From: Allantophomopsis cytisporea
Taxonomy: Eukaryota; Ascomycota; Leotiomycetes; Phacidiales; Phacidiaceae
Reading direction: 5' to 3'
Length of the DNA stretch: 64,000 bases
NCBI GenBank assembly: GCA_024752435.1
Contig: CP103031.1
Coordinates: forward strand, 1,719,783 to 1,783,782
Below are positions 23,616 through 36,600 of the stretch, in pieces (the stretch's first letter is position 1; each line of letters starts with the position of its first letter). The notes under the pieces are model-generated. The model was not told the DNA's origin and searched no databases. It saw nothing but the letters and a program-made list of their open reading frames with translations. The position numbers and the translations under genes are program-made.

Positions 23616-25141
23616 ATGGAGGAAGCCGCTTCTGTCAAAAAATTACCCAAGAAGCGTATCTTTCTCAATGCATTTGATATGTTCACAGTTGGTCACCTGT
23701 CCTTTGGTCAATGGCGAAATCCTCAGGACAGATCTGCTGACAAACGTCGGGACTTATCTTACTGGACTGATCTTGCTATTTTGCTCGAGAAAGGCGACAT
23801 AAATGCTCTTTTTCTAGCTGATACATATGGTTTCTACGACGTATATAAAGGTAGCGCTGAGCCTGGAGTACGGGCTGGAGCTCAATTCCCTATGGGAGAC
23901 CCTACTATCGTAAGTTCTTTGGTTCCGAGAAGTAGTCTGATGCTGATGTAAATAAGCCAATCTCGGCCATGGCGGCAGTGACAAAGAACCTGGGATTTGC
24001 TATAACGAGCTCTACCTCATACGAAGCTCCTTTCGTTCTAGCCAAGAGGTTCTCGACCCTCGATCACCTGACGAAAGGAAGATTTGGATGGAACATAGTT
24101 ACTTCATGGAAGGAATCTGCTTCAAAAGCAATTGGTTTGAAAACTGTCAAACACGATGACCGATACAAAATCGCGGACGAATACCTATCTGTGTTGTATA
24201 AACTGTGGGAATCTTCATGGGCCGACGATGCGTTAGTGGAGGATAGGGAAAACGAGTTATATGCAGATTTCAACAGGATTCGCACAATCCATCATCATGG
24301 AGAAACATTTACAGTCGATGCACCCCACATCCTTGATCCATCACCACAACGAACACCGTTCTTGTTTCAAGCTGGCACATCTCCTGCAGGAATGGAATTT
24401 GGCGCTACCCACGCAGAGGGTGTTTTTGTTTCCGCTCCCTCACCTCACATCTTAGCACCTCGTGTACAAAACATTCGCCGAAGGGCAGAAGCAGCAGGAC
24501 GAGATCCAAAGTCCGTGAAAGTATTCGCTATAGTGACGCCGATAATCGGGAAAACGGAAGAAGAGGCAGCAGAAAAGTACGAAGCTGCGCTGAAATATGC
24601 CAGTGTAGAAGGCGGTTTAGCTTTTTGGTCCGGTGGCGCTGGAATCGATCTCAGTAAATATGAGATGGACGAAGAGATTCAACTATCAGATGCGAAGGGA
24701 GACAATAGGGTCCAGTCTCTAGTTGCAAGTCTATCTTATCGTGGCTCTGATGTACCAAAGTGGACTCCGCGAAATATTGGCAAGGCAGCCTCGATTGGCG
24801 GTAGTGGCCCATTAACAGTTGGGACTGCAAGTCAAGTTGCTGATGTTTTGGAGGAATGGATGGACATTGCTGATCTGGATGGATTCAATGTCGGATACGT
24901 TCTCACACCCGGCACCTTTGAAGACGTGGTTCATCTACTTGTACCTGAGCTGAGAAGAAGAGGAAGATATGCGCCGCTGGGTGAAGCTGGTACTATGAGG
25001 GAGAGAGTCTACGGAAAAGGACAGTCCAAGCTGAGGGATGACCATCCGGGAAGCAAGTACAAGTACGCTCGATATGAGCAAGAAGAAGCCGAGAGCACAA
25101 TTCAAGAAGGGGAACCGAGATCGAAAAGACAGAGAACATAG
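23616..25141 (+). CDS. FMN-dependent monooxygenase, luciferase fold (nitrilotriacetate monooxygenase type)
   Basis: Bacterial-luciferase-like flavin monooxygenase of the NtaA/SnaA/DszA class, 492 residues. Two exons, 23616-23909 and 23957-25141, are separated by a 47-bp intron joining in phase to give GDPTIPISAMAAVT. Family hallmarks are LNAFDMFTVGHLSFGQWRNP near the N terminus, LAILLEKGDINALFLADTYG (TIM-barrel strand 1), LGFAITSSTSYEAPFVLAKR, FSTLDHLTKGRFGWNIVTSW and FQAGTSPAGMEFGATHAEGV. These enzymes use reduced FMN supplied by a partner reductase to oxidise or cleave small nitrogen- or sulfur-containing substrates. The tail is basic (GEPRSKRQRT), an extension beyond the usual bacterial length. 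It forms the start of an accessory block with the FAD oxidase downstream. Confidence 0.9.
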
Positions 25142-25244
25142 TCTATTGCAATAAACATGCAGAGTCTCAGTCCTCCTTTGTCTAGATTCTGTAGCACGAC
25201 TGATCAAGTAGGTTTATGCTTGTCAATCCCAACATCCTTCGCCA

Positions 25245-25330
25245 ATCGCATCTCGTATTTACCCTCTCGCATCTCGTATTTGATAACATACATCTCGCAT
25301 TTCGTATTTCGTACCTCGTATCTCGCATTA
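25245..25330. repeat. Imperfect short tandem repeat (TCTCGTATTT-like)
   Basis: Just downstream of the FMN monooxygenase the motif ATCTCGTATTT or ATCTCGCATTT recurs about six times in 85 bases, with C/T variation between copies. It probably lies in the 3' untranslated or intergenic region. Confidence 0.55.
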
Positions 25331-25922
25331 TGTCATTTGTGCCTGAAGCTAAACTACATTAGATCTAACGTCGATTATCATTGTACTAATCCAGTAGGCA
25401 GATCTTTACCAGAGGCTGCTCATTATACCTGCGTCCTATTCAATATAGCTTTTATGCATCTATTAGTAGTACGGTACTACCTATACCAGACATAAAAGCT
25501 ATTAGCCTTGGAGTTAATTTGCTGATCAAAAACCCTGGAGGAGTTTCTTTCAAGGTTTAAATCCGGCACATCTGAAGCTACCACACGATTATACCCCTTA
25601 TAAATTAGGTACTTCATAAACATTGAATGCTCAGCTTAAGTGCGATTGCATCAATCAACTATGGATATAGCAACCTAGTGAAGGCAGCATGCTGTCTGCG
25701 TGCGCGAATGCTCATCTCTCGTTCTCGGTCCGTCCAGCACAGCCTGGTTTGATCTGCTGCTCCTCCTCGCTCCCTCGCACAATTCTTGAAGCTGTGTGTT
25801 AGGAGATATTCCCATCTCGGAAGGCAATGTTCATCATCTATATATCTGCTTAAATATCCCGCTGAAGCCGAATCCAGTCACACCATTGTGTTCTATTCTA
25901 TTGAGACCCCAGCTTCTTCACG

Positions 25923-27833
25923 ATGAAGTCGAGTTTCCTCCTCTGCCTGGCTACCACGCTACCCTCCTACGTACTCGGCTATGCCGTCAGATCTATCAAT
26001 TCAACCACAGCGCCTGAGGGATGCCGCAAGCTGATCACCGACAGCGACTGGCCGGCCCCCGAGGAATGGGAGGCGGCGATTCCAGGTGTCATCCAGTCTA
26101 ACGGGACTGATGGCATTGGCCGTCCCGTTCCCAACTATCGTATCCGCGCTCAATGCGCCGAGGACGTGCAAGCTGCACTCAAGTTCGCAACGGCTAACAA
26201 CATCCGTCTGACCGTAATCACCACCGGCCACGATCAGCTGGGCCGTAGCGACGCTGCTTCCGGTCTCATCATTGACTTGTCTTTACTTGATAAGGTAGAG
26301 GTGCTCGAATCTTTCGTTCCGACAACCGAGGGGAGTCCAGACCCTAAATATACTTACGACGATCCCAACGTTATTACACCACTTGATGGTGTTCAGGCAG
26401 CAGTTACCTTTGGACCTGCCGTTGTCGGTCTTGCTCTTAATTATGCCGTCTCTCCTTCCGGGCTTTTTACTGTCAGTGGTGGTGCAGGTAAGAATCATTG
26501 CCTCCCATCATAGTTTACTTCTATCATTGGTGTTTCTTCACTAACATGTTTTGATAGCTGGCGTTGCTGTTAGTGGTGGCTGGGGACAGAATGGTGGCTA
26601 CGGCCCTCTCACCGCCCAGTATGGTCTTGGCGTAGATCAATGGCTCGAGGCGAAGATCGTCACAGCTGATGGGCAATACCTCGTCGCCAACAATGTTTCC
26701 AACACTGATCTCTTCTGGGCAATCCGTGGAGGTGGGGGCGGGACTTTTGGTGTTATTATTCAATCGACTTGGAAAGCTCATCCTGCCGTCCCTATCACTG
26801 GTTATAACTGGTATCTCAACTCGACTATCACAGGCTCCAATGTAACTAATACTGCGACTGGTGAGGGCCCGATTAGTGATGCTATGGCATACTTGCTCGG
26901 AGAACTTCCAGGACTGCACACACAGGGCATTAGCGGTGCCGTATACGTGCAACCGAGTTATGTTCGAGGTTTCATGATTCATCCTGGTAACCAATCAGGA
27001 ATTGATAAGGCAAATGCAATCTGGGGACCAATCTTGACGAAGATGCAATCCTTTGAGAACATGACCCCTTTCCAAACCAAGCCATTCGAATTTGGAAACT
27101 ACCGAGAGTTCTTTGATGAGACCTATGGTACCTTTGTACCGGAGATAGGACCAGATGCGGCTCCATATAATCGCGGTGTCATGCCATACGATAGCCGTCT
27201 TCTTGCCCCTGAACATCTTCAGAGCCCAAACATCACGTACGCTCTCCGCGGCTGCCATAATAGCTACGGTGTCATGTTCGATGCTCCTGGCGACTCTCAA
27301 GGTGATGGGAAGGATACTTCCGCAAACCCTGGATGGAGAAGAGCTGTTGTCCATCTTGTTGGTTGGAGCGACGAAGCGAGCGGTTTGAACGTCGATGGAC
27401 TTCGAGAACTGGCTCCCGATATGGGCGCGTACATCAACGAGGTATGCGATGAGTTTTGCCCCCCTTAATTACCCTTCATCTGCACAAAACAGAGCAACTA
27501 ATTACCACACCTTAGGCCAACTATCAACAAGAGAACTGGTGGGAGTCTTTTTGGGGTGAAAATTACCAGCGCTTGTCGGCGATCAAGAACAAGTACGATC
27601 CCAACATGGTCTTCTGGGAGACTCCAGGAATCAACGCACACTACATGCAAGCCGTCAATGGACGCGCCTGTCTCGTTCTTCCCGCCCCGGAATACCCAAC
27701 TCTGCAGCCTCCTCTCAACGATCGGAGTCACCTTGCTGATCTCACCGTCGATTATACCTTCCTATATGGTGAACTTGAGTTGACCGGAAAAGAGTTCCCG
27801 GCACCAGGCACGCTGGTTGGCATTCATTCTTAA
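25923..27833 (+). CDS. Secreted FAD-linked oxidase (berberine-bridge / VAO type)
   Basis: Extracellular flavoprotein oxidase of 588 residues. Three exons (25923-26487, 26558-27441, 27516-27833) are separated by introns of 70 and 74 bp, both in phase. A signal peptide is evident (FLLCLATTLPSYVLG, residues 5-19). The FAD-binding PCMH domain contains TTGHDQLGRSDAASG, in which His103 is the expected covalent FAD attachment site. The second site of bicovalent family members is a cysteine; the corresponding stretch VSGGWGQNGGYGP has none, so mono-covalent attachment is inferred. The C-terminal BBE block is NYQQENWWESFWGENYQRLS and KNKYDPNMVFWETPGI. Many potential N-glycosylation sites fit secretion. 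Such enzymes oxidise alcohols, sugars or pathway intermediates. Confidence 0.9.
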
Positions 27834-28589
27834 AGATTTCCATTAGTTTATAATTATTTATCCCTCTCATCTCTCTACTGTATAGAAACCCAGCTTGCTA
27901 TATTATGAGATTTGGTGAATTATACCGCACCGCCGGAGATTCCTTGGAGGCCAAGAAGTTGTTTAATGTTCCTATCTCGTCTGTCGCAACCATTTCGCAC
28001 AAAGATGTAATGATACCGAGATATCTAAAGAACTGTTACCTTTATTGCATGGTCAATTGAGCATTACTAGCAAAGAGAAGTTCAAACTTTTCAAGACTTT
28101 GTATTCGGAGGTCGATGAAATCTCCCAAATCACGAATGATGAGGGTGGTGTAGTCCAACCGTCCTAACAAAATAAAACTTGTACGCCTTGTTAATAATTA
28201 CCAACATTTAACCCACCCGGTTTGCGGGAGATTTGTTGATTGTATTGATTTCAAACGTTCTATTGATTCTATTCGTTCTATATAAAGTATTCATTTTATT
28301 ATGTACATCGACAGCTTCAATCTCCTGTTTATTGCAATCACATCCCTAATATTCAGTGAAGAGTAATATCTTGAGCATGAAAACAGTATAGCGTATTCCG
28401 GTAGCGCACACCTAAGACTCATACTGTGGGGGATACACTAAAGAGGAGATGACCGGTTCTGCCTTGATTCTGAGGCCGACGACACCCAAGAGACCCTTAA
28501 CTTAGCTCCCTCCGCTACGCAACCTTCGGAAACCCTGTTTATCAACGTCAAATGCTTGGGCGTGAGAGAGCCCTCTCATTGAATTTATC
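27834..28589. other. Intergenic with a possible coding fragment
   Basis: Most of the spacer is featureless and AT-rich. A short open frame on the plus strand at about 27970-28167 (ELLPLLHGQLSITSKEKFKL..., stop at 28165) has gene-like composition but no start codon and no recognised family. It may be an eroded exon. Confidence 0.35.
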
Positions 28590-30799
28590 ATGCAAGACCA
28601 ATCTAGTTATACCAGTGTTTTCCGCGGTGTAGCAAACCCTGAGGACCACCGAGTAAAGGCCAAGCGCAATCGAAAACCTCTTTCATGTTCGGCATGTCGC
28701 GCAAGAAAATTGAGATGCTCGCGCCACCAGCCTTGCGAAGCCTGTGTCACGCGGGATGAGGGGTCCTCGTGCGATGCGGAGAGCAGTACCACCAATGCCA
28801 GAGCCGCTGTAGAAAAAGCGAATGGTAAAGGGAAGAGGGCGAGGGTTGAGGCACAGGCTCGACTGCAGAGTCTTGAAGAGATGGTAAATCAATTCATGCA
28901 GTCTAGTCCTTCGCCACCTTCGCCACCTACTGCCAACAGTTCATCACTAGATGATTCACAAAGAAGTAGTATTCAAGATGGATCCACCGTGTACAGCTCT
29001 TCTCGCACATCCGGTATGAGAACTGCAGCACGCCTGAGCAAAGAAGGCAGCGAAATGATTTATGTGGGAGCTACTCACTGGGCCACAATTCTCGAGAACA
29101 TTAAGAATATTCATGAGTACTTTGACTCTAACGACGATCCGGAGGAGGTTATCATCCCATCGTACCCGAGTAGTGTGGACTTTTTCCTTGGACCATTGGA
29201 AACAATCACCATGTCTAATGTGCTTTCTTCGATTCCTCCACGGGCCACTACAGATGCCCTCATGTCGGTCTACTTTACGGCAGCAAATCTGATCTCCGTG
29301 GGCTGGCTGCACCCCACAAAATTTCGCCGGGAGTACGAGACGTTTTGGACCAACCCAGATTTGATGTGCTTTATGTGGATAAGTAGTCTGTTCTCTGTAC
29401 TCAGCGTTGCAGTTGGAGTAGCAACAGCCCGCCGACAAGAGATCCCTGGGTTCTCACCGCAGAATTTTAGCTCGCTCATGTTTAGGACTCGAGCTGGCCA
29501 ATGTCTCATAACCGGGGATTATCTAAAACCTCAGCCATATGTGTTAGAATCCTTACTTCTCTATTTGCAGTCCGGGCTCGTCCATAACGAAGATGAACAG
29601 AACAAGTCGTGGTCAATCTTGAGCATCATAATTCGTCTAGCTCAACGAATGGGTTACCATCGTGACCCTCAGTATCTACCCCTTGCGGAACGTATCACAC
29701 CCTACGAGGCAGAGATGAGACGTCGTGTCTGGCAGTACATTGATTTTCTTGATGTTTTCCAATCGCTCAAGCTTGGCTTGCCTACCATTCTTCATGACGA
29801 AGAGAGTGATACCCAACCACCGAGAAACTTATGGAATGAAGACTTCGATGAAACGAGCGTCACACTCCCGGTTTCTCGACCAGACACTGAGGTCACCCCG
29901 ATGCTCTTCCCTTGCTACAAATGTCGATATATTCGGCCTCTTCGTCGCATTTCGCGGCTAACCATGTCGTCACAGCGTCCCGATTACGATGAGCTCATGA
30001 GATTTGATGTAGAGCTTCGCCTCATTCATGACGATATCCCACCAAGTCTGAAGATTAGGCCAATAAAGTCTACGAGTTTTTCAGATGAATCAAACCTGAT
30101 CTTGAAACGATTGATAGTTGAGATACTTTATCTAAAATCTCTCTGCATTCTGCATCGGGCCTATCTGACTTGCGATCGGGATAATCCCAAGTTCGAATCG
30201 TCTAGGAAAACATGTAAAGAAGCAGCTCTCCGACTCCTCGATATTCAGATTGAGACATATAATGAGTGTTCACTAGGTGGTCGGCTTTTTGATGAGAGAT
30301 TGACAATATTCAGTTCCACACCATTTGATTTCCTTTTAGCTGCTGCAATTATATTTCTGGATGTGTATGAAGCCGAACGGACTAGGCAAGTAATTGAGTG
30401 CGATGGTCCTATCTCACATACTAATTTCTTAGCCAAGATCGTGCCCGGAAGATCGCGACTTTGAGAGCGTCATACGACAGCTGGACAGAGTGGAAGCACA
30501 TTACTAAAGAAGCTACACATGCAGAGAAGGTTCTTAGTTCAATGCTCCAAAACCTTTCAGTGCTTGAACAACGACCCGTTTACACAGCCTTGACTATGCC
30601 AATAGAGTCTCGAGGAACTTCGGTCGACTTTGATACCTACAAAGCGCTCTCTGGAACTATTGGTGATAATCTGCAAGACCCAGAAAGACCTTCTGATGAA
30701 CCTTTATTTCAATCAATGAATCCCTGGCCTTTCGATCATGTTTTCAGTGGCACAGAGAATGTAGACTGGGTTAGTGAACCTCTAATTAAAGATGAATAA
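28590..30799 (+). CDS. Zn2Cys6 fungal transcription factor
   Basis: Nuclear regulator of about 713 residues. The Zn2Cys6 cluster at about residues 33-61 reads CSACRARKLRCSRHQPCEAC with a final Cys eight residues later (RDEGSSC), preceded by basic KAKRNRKPL. A short coiled coil (ARLQSLEEMVNQFM) follows, then the fungal_trans domain (MSVYFTAANLISVGWLHPTKF; RLAQRMGYHRDPQYLPLAER; AEMRRRVWQYIDFLDVF). The main frame would end at 30462, but a 68-bp intron at 30365-30432 (GTATGA...TACTAAT...TTAG) joins in phase to QDRARKIATLRASYDSW and reaches a stop at 30797-30799. The GTAATT donor at 30388 would not keep phase. The gene sits between an oxidase and a reductase and may control them. Confidence 0.86.
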
Positions 30800-31029
30800 G
30801 CTGACTTTGCTAGAATATCATCGACACTTATCTACGCTAGTAGAAATAAACTTAACTAAAACCAAGTATACGAAAGTGTAGAATTTGAGCAAATACTTTA
30901 ATTTCATATCAAATTTCATAAAGAAACAAAAATCGTGCACCACAGCCTGTCAAGACCCTCGTCTTTCGACCGTCTCCCTTTCTCATAGCGATGATGACCT
31001 ACTCAAGCGACAAGTTTTATGATTGTCCA

Positions 31030-32052
31030 TCAGAGACTAACCACCAACTTCTGGGCTGAGATACCCGTGTTCGGGATGGCATCAAGAGCATCTTGGATTC
31101 GTTCAAAGCCCTTTCCGATGACTTTAGGTTCAGGCGCTGGAATGTATTTTCCCTGGGCAAGTGCCTCGGGGAGAAAGTCTTCATAGATCAATTTCCCAAT
31201 CCCATTATCCTTAATCGTAGTCGCTAAGAAAAATCTGGCTGTGACACCGCCTGGAACTCCTTCTGGTAGGCGTTGAACACAGGCAATGAACTTTCCACCT
31301 TCGGACCTGATGAGAGTTTCTGCACAACCAAAGACACCCTCCGACTTACCGCTAGCTTCAAAAGCACCAACTAGCCTCTTATTCTTAAACGTGCTAACCA
31401 AATCTTCTACCACTGAAGTGCTGCTATAATCAAAGACCTGGATCGCGCCGAGCTTCTTCATCAAGTCAAAGTTTTTCGCAGAAGCAGTGGTGATCACCTC
31501 ATAACCGGCAGCTGTTGCAAGTTGGATGGCGTTGCAACCAACGCTCGATGCTCCTCCCCAAATAAGCAAAGCCTTTCCCGTTGATTTAGGGCTGAGGGTA
31601 GGAAACTCAAGGCCAAGATTTTCCTTCTCAAAAAGTCCTGCTGAGGCGGTGGTGATGGCCAATGGAAGAGTGACAGCTCGTTCAAACGAGATAGTATTGG
31701 GTATGGGCGTGGTTAAGTGCGGTAAACCAACTACATATTGTTGGAAGGCACCTTGAGAGTTGGTAAAGTCGCCCATTGCAAATGGAGCATGTGCAAAAAC
31801 TCGATCACCCTTCCTGAAACGGGTGACCGCGCTGCCGACTTCGAAGATCTCGCCAGCTATGTCATTGCCGATGATCCCAGGATACTGTAAGGGGAAAAAA
31901 GCCAGCGCTTGCATACCCCAATCCACAAACGAAATGGCGACGGCACCCGTCTTGATAACAATTTCATTTTCCGTCGGTGGTGTGTACGGTGCCGGTTTCA
32001 CCTGAAGACGAGATTTCTCACTTATTAGCCATGCTGCTGAGTTTGATGGCAT
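31030..32052 (-). CDS. Zinc-independent medium-chain reductase, ToxD-like
   Basis: Medium-chain dehydrogenase/reductase superfamily protein of 340 residues, single exon. The N-terminal GroES-like domain includes PGIIGNDIAGEIFEVGSAV and FRKGDRVFAHAP. The nucleotide-binding domain has LLIWGGASSVGCNAIQLA (about 162-179), a GxxxxVG motif typical of the NADPH-using ToxD/enoyl-reductase subgroup. The catalytic and structural zinc ligands of true alcohol dehydrogenases are absent, as normal for this subgroup. Proteins of this type act as trans-acting enoyl reductases or stand-alone quinone/enone reductases. Convergent with the regulator at 28590 (230-bp gap); probably part of the 23.6-32.1 kb accessory block. 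Confidence 0.87.
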   Translation of the reverse strand: MPSNSAAWLISEKSRLQVKPAPYTPPTENEIVIKTGAVAISFVDWGMQALAFFPLQYPGIIGNDIAGEIFEVGSAVTRFRKGDRVFAHAPFAMGDFTNSQGAFQQYVVGLPHLTTPIPNTISFERAVTLPLAITTASAGLFEKENLGLEFPTLSPKSTGKALLIWGGASSVGCNAIQLATAAGYEVITTASAKNFDLMKKLGAIQVFDYSSTSVVEDLVSTFKNKRLVGAFEASGKSEGVFGCAETLIRSEGGKFIACVQRLPEGVPGGVTARFFLATTIKDNGIGKLIYEDFLPEALAQGKYIPAPEPKVIGKGFERIQDALDAIPNTGISAQKLVVSL

Positions 32053-33657
32053 GTTGAGCTGTGGTGCAATGTAATATGTTATAATGAATTGAGAAATTAT
32101 GTTGCAAAATTTAAAGTTGGAGAAGATGTGCTGAATAATTCTCGATCAGGATGCGGAGTTTGAGCCTGGAGAATGATTGAAATTATTGGAATTCATTAGC
32201 ACATAATCGTCTTTATATGCTCCCTCAGTCTTATTTTTGTATTTACTCAAACGGACCTGGAAATTTCCCGATTCGGTAATTATTTAGCTCCGGTGGTCGG
32301 TTTCTCCGTCTCGTTGTTATATCCGACGTCGTGACATCCTAAGACATCCCAATCCGGAAACTCTTTATATCCGGAAGCGTCTTCTGCAACGCTGCGTTGC
32401 CAAATCCGATGTCCAACGCTGCTTATTTAAGTTTTCTGGGTCTGCACTGTATTTTTAATAAATTCAATTATACAGCGATATTATCAAGACAATACAAACT
32501 TAGCATCTACGAGGAACATCGCAGCGTATATCTTCTATTTACAATATATACTCGTGCGTTTTATTACCCAGTCTTTACCTGCATTTGTTATATAAGCATT
32601 ATAACATGCTCAAGATGTTGGTGAGGATAGACTCTGGTCTGTACAGAGCAGTATGAAGATGTTATCATTTTGAGCCGCCGCTGGCATTGACATTGAACAT
32701 GTCAGTGTACGCTAAGAATTCAATAAGACTTACAATCGAGATATTCTATTCGGCGGGAGTTATAGGGCTGTTATCTGAGCGGATCAACTGTCGATATTTT
32801 GGTCCAAATATCGGTAACAAATCTCTTAGCTGACATTTGTGGTGGCATAATTTTTCATGCCTTTCATGCGTTCGTCTTTAGATGCTCTTCGAGTAAATGG
32901 TACTGCTGTTCTTGCTTTTCCAATCCTCGATCTTGAGTTCGAGCTTCTTCTTCAATTCCTGCTCTGAAGTGATTGCGCGCGACCTTAGCGTTATTTTCAT
33001 AGGTTATTTGGTGCTCTATTTCTTGATGTTCCAAGTGACTGGTCAACTCTGCAACCTTTTTCAGATATGCAATATTGGGGGACCCAAGAGCATTACCTGC
33101 CCTTAGTAGCTCTACGAGCGGTCTGGTCTGCCATGATATCTTCACAAAAACTAGTTAGAATAGTGCTTTGGGCTCAGTTGTCAGTTCCAAAGAGCCAGAT
33201 CCCATTCTTGTGGTGAAATGCGCTCGATCGCAGTCTTATCCTAGATACGTATACCATCTGTTACAGTTAAGATGGTAAAACTATGTAGCTTTACTTTGAA
33301 AGCTTACAAATTTAGTTTAATCAGTTTTTGGAATTCAAGCACCAATAATGTACCAAAACTCTCCAAGTCAATTACATAAAACTCCATAATGGTATGTAGC
33401 AACGGGAAACAAAGTACGACATTCTCTTCGCAGGATCGAGAAAGATTGATAACTCGATTTCGGTAGTTCTCTAAAGCAATGGTATCACAGTCTCGACACT
33501 CTGTGGAGCAGCTAATTGTTGCCCCTAGCCTGATTCCTAAAATATCTAAGTATAATATTAAATATCCACAAAGTATAATTCTGTTCTCTCTCTTTTGATC
33601 GATTCAGTACCAAACGTCGTGCTATGGCCTCAACATCATAATACAATTTAATAATAG
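32053..33657. other. Intergenic, gene-poor
   Basis: The 1.6 kb between the reductase promoter and the 3' end of the NACHT gene holds only the weak coiled-coil ORF listed at 32864. The rest is AT-rich with frequent stops. Confidence 0.4.
32864..33145 (-). CDS. Possible small coiled-coil protein, start uncertain
   Basis: Open frame rich in E, Q, K and L (VAELTSHLEHQEIEHQITYE; EEARTQDRGLEKQEQQYHLL), predicted coiled coil, ending in KTNA and a TAA stop. Its 5' end has no ATG in frame. A spliced start from the ATG at 33134 (MADQTA...) through a weak GTAGAG donor to the GCAG acceptor before AGTTGACC would keep phase. No family is recognised. It may be a real short gene or the last exon of a decayed one. 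Confidence 0.3.
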   Translation of the reverse strand: MKISWQTRPLVELLRAGNALGSPNIAYLKKVAELTSHLEHQEIEHQITYENNAKVARNHFRAGIEEEARTQDRGLEKQEQQYHLLEEHLKTNA

Positions 33658-36600
33658 CTAACCTTCAGAAAGGTAAGGTAAAGTAGTCTCAACTCCTATA
33701 CCAAGTATAGGAAAGTCACGATCTCCATTCTTCCTCGGAAACAAAGCTCGTATACAAAGAAGGCCCACGATCTCGTGTAAGATAAACGGGCTTTCCGTGC
33801 TTATCTTAAGTTTATTCCACTCGTCTACAACGAGATACTCGCTGTTGCGTGTCTTAATACTGTCAAATTCTATTTCCGCCATCTCATTCATTGGAGAATT
33901 CAATCCTTCAACAAGAGCGGCATTGAAACCTTCCCGCAAGACATCCCACGATCTCTGGGAGTGCGATCTGCAGAACATTTGCTGTACAGCTACGTTGATA
34001 GGAAGAAGCCGTTTCGTGCCAACAGGGGACCATTGGACAATCTTCAAAGGGAAGATGTCCGTTCGAAGAATGTCTTGTGGCCTCATTTGGAACACTGCCA
34101 CAATTTTATCTTCAAAAGCCTCTTTCATATGGGCACAGTCATCATATGGTATTGGGAAAACATCATGGATGAAGCCACCCCGGGAAACCAATATCCATCC
34201 CTCGACGAAGCTAGAGTCTAGCTGTATGCCTGCATATGAGTCCAGGAATCCCGATGGCAGTTGCAAATAGTCCAGCTCGTGGTCACGCCAACAAGGCATG
34301 CCTGCTATCCTGGCTGCAACCACGTGGTTGATCAAGGGGACTCTGGTTACAACTTTTAGACTTGTATCCTGTGAGATGATGTAGATGATTTCGGACACTT
34401 GAAGAGCGTCTATATATGGACAAAGAGTTGTAACGATTTCACCGCGATAGCGATTCCAAAACCCCTTAAGATAGGTGCAAAGCGCATGGACTGCTAAGGC
34501 GTGTCGTCTCGTGGAATCTGCTTCTTCAATTTTGATCTGCACATATGTGTAGAGTGCATGCATCGAGCTGATGCCCATACTCAGATTGTCATAAAGAGAC
34601 AAGCTTGGTGAGATTGCATAAAGACCAGGGTAAGAGATCTCCTCGTCTTCTTGGGTAGGTGAACACCGGAGTTCCAATTGCTTGAAGAATGCATCTATAA
34701 CGGCAATTGTCTTTGCATCCCAAGCTTCCTTACTCAGGTGTTCTGCATAGTGCACTAGGACGGGACAGAATGGGAATTTGAGCTTCGCGTTACTAAAGAA
34801 CAAAGGGCTTGCAGCTCCCACCACAAGCATTCTGGCAGCCTCATCTTTTTTGAGGTCGAAACTTTGGTAGTAAGCCGCCCCGTCCTTATCCTCACGTAGA
34901 AAGTCATGTACACTGCGGTGAATTAACACAACTGCTGTCTCCACTGCATCGTCTAGTCTCGGAAAGCCTGGTTCAGACTTCAGTGTGGTCCAGTATCGTA
35001 TGTTCCTACTTACTGCGAGACATTGAACAAGGCCAGTGCATGTAGTTTCGATACGCGGACCAAGTCCATCAAGTTGCTCCTCTAGGTATGACAGAAAACC
35101 AACATCGAACTTTCCAGATTGGTCTGACCATTTAGGGCAGCGCGCTGGCGGCAAAGTAGCGACCAATAGTTCAAGCAAGCTTGCTTGCTGACCTATGCTT
35201 GAAGCAAAGTCTACCAACCGCAGGTAGGGCTTAGGTTGTTTTACATAGAACTTGTCTTGCCTTGATAGTGCATATTTGAACAGCTCCGTCATCTCATCTG
35301 GGCATTCTTTGAGACGAATGCTCAAATCCTCTTCACTTTCACCCTCTTTCGCGGCTCTCGCTAAGTTCTCAGCGATAAGATGGGCCCAGAGGAACACTCC
35401 TTCAGCGCGGTTTGCAATCTCGTCTGCGAACGTCTCTGCGCGAGTTCCTTTGAGTCGCCTTTTACAGTCCTCGTTAATATCCCTTCGATTTAAATCTTGA
35501 AGTTGCAGGTATGGGTGCTGTTTGAGGATTCCCTGGAATGGGTTCTCTGGGCGACAGGCACAGCATACTTTGAGTTTATTACTTCTAGAGGACAAGCTCA
35601 GTATATTGTTTAGCAAGATCTCTCGGCTGCTTTCTAATTCATCTAGGCCGTCTATCAAAAGACAAAACCGCTTACTGGAGTGCTCAATCATATACCAGAA
35701 CCATAGCTTTAGCTCATTATCAGTCCATGACTCGGCATCTGGCCCACCTGGGAGGAGACATGACCTCAGCGTTGAAGGCGCCGTGCCGTTTTTGTCCTCT
35801 CGAATGATCTTTGTCAAGTTTGGGTCAGAGTCAAGTATTTGGAAGCATAAAGACCTCCAAAAGCCATGTAGGGTCCTCAATAAAGGGGTCGAAGCCGGCC
35901 GAAAGAACCAGAATGTGAGAATAGCGACAGGATGAGGCTCAGCCCATGCATTGAGAAATTGAGAGCCTATCTTTTCAGGCTGAATGCTGTGGTAGATATA
36001 GTCCATGAGGGTGGACTTTCCTGAGCCAGGTTTTCCTGAAATCCAGAAAAGATTGGTTCCATTTTCCAGCCAATTCACAAAACCATTTTTTATTGGCGGA
36101 GATATGCATGTAGTAGCCGCAGAAGGTCCTGTGCTTTGAACCTCGTCGGGTTGTTGAGTATAACCAGCCTTGAAATCAATTGTGTTGGAGGCGATGCCAA
36201 GCTCGACGTTGCCGCGGTGCTTGTGAGCGTGCACATCAACTACAATTTGCTTCTGCCTATTGAGGATAGCAAGTGATGATTCCGATGTTGGATTGAGTTT
36301 CGGGTCGGCTCCTTCACTCTGCTCTGCAGTTGGAGTTTTCTCCTTATTAGAGGTATGTATCATCACTTCTGAGACAGCCTGACCTATTTTGTCGAAGTCC
36401 ACCAGTGCATTTTCTTCAAGATCACTACCACCGCTTTCTTCGAAGATATCGCTGGCATGTGAACTCGAATTTAGGGAGGTATGTACAGTATGCTTATCGT
36501 CGAAGATCCACTTATAGGTATTGCCAAAGTCATCGACCCGCCCTTCAATCATGTTCTGACGTTCATTGATCTCGGGAAAGGCGAGAGCCTTGAGAAGGCG

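Noticed and set aside
28590..30462. Truncated Zn2Cys6 regulator ending at 30462
   Set aside because: An in-phase 68-bp intron with a TACTAAT branch site restores the expected C terminus to 30799.
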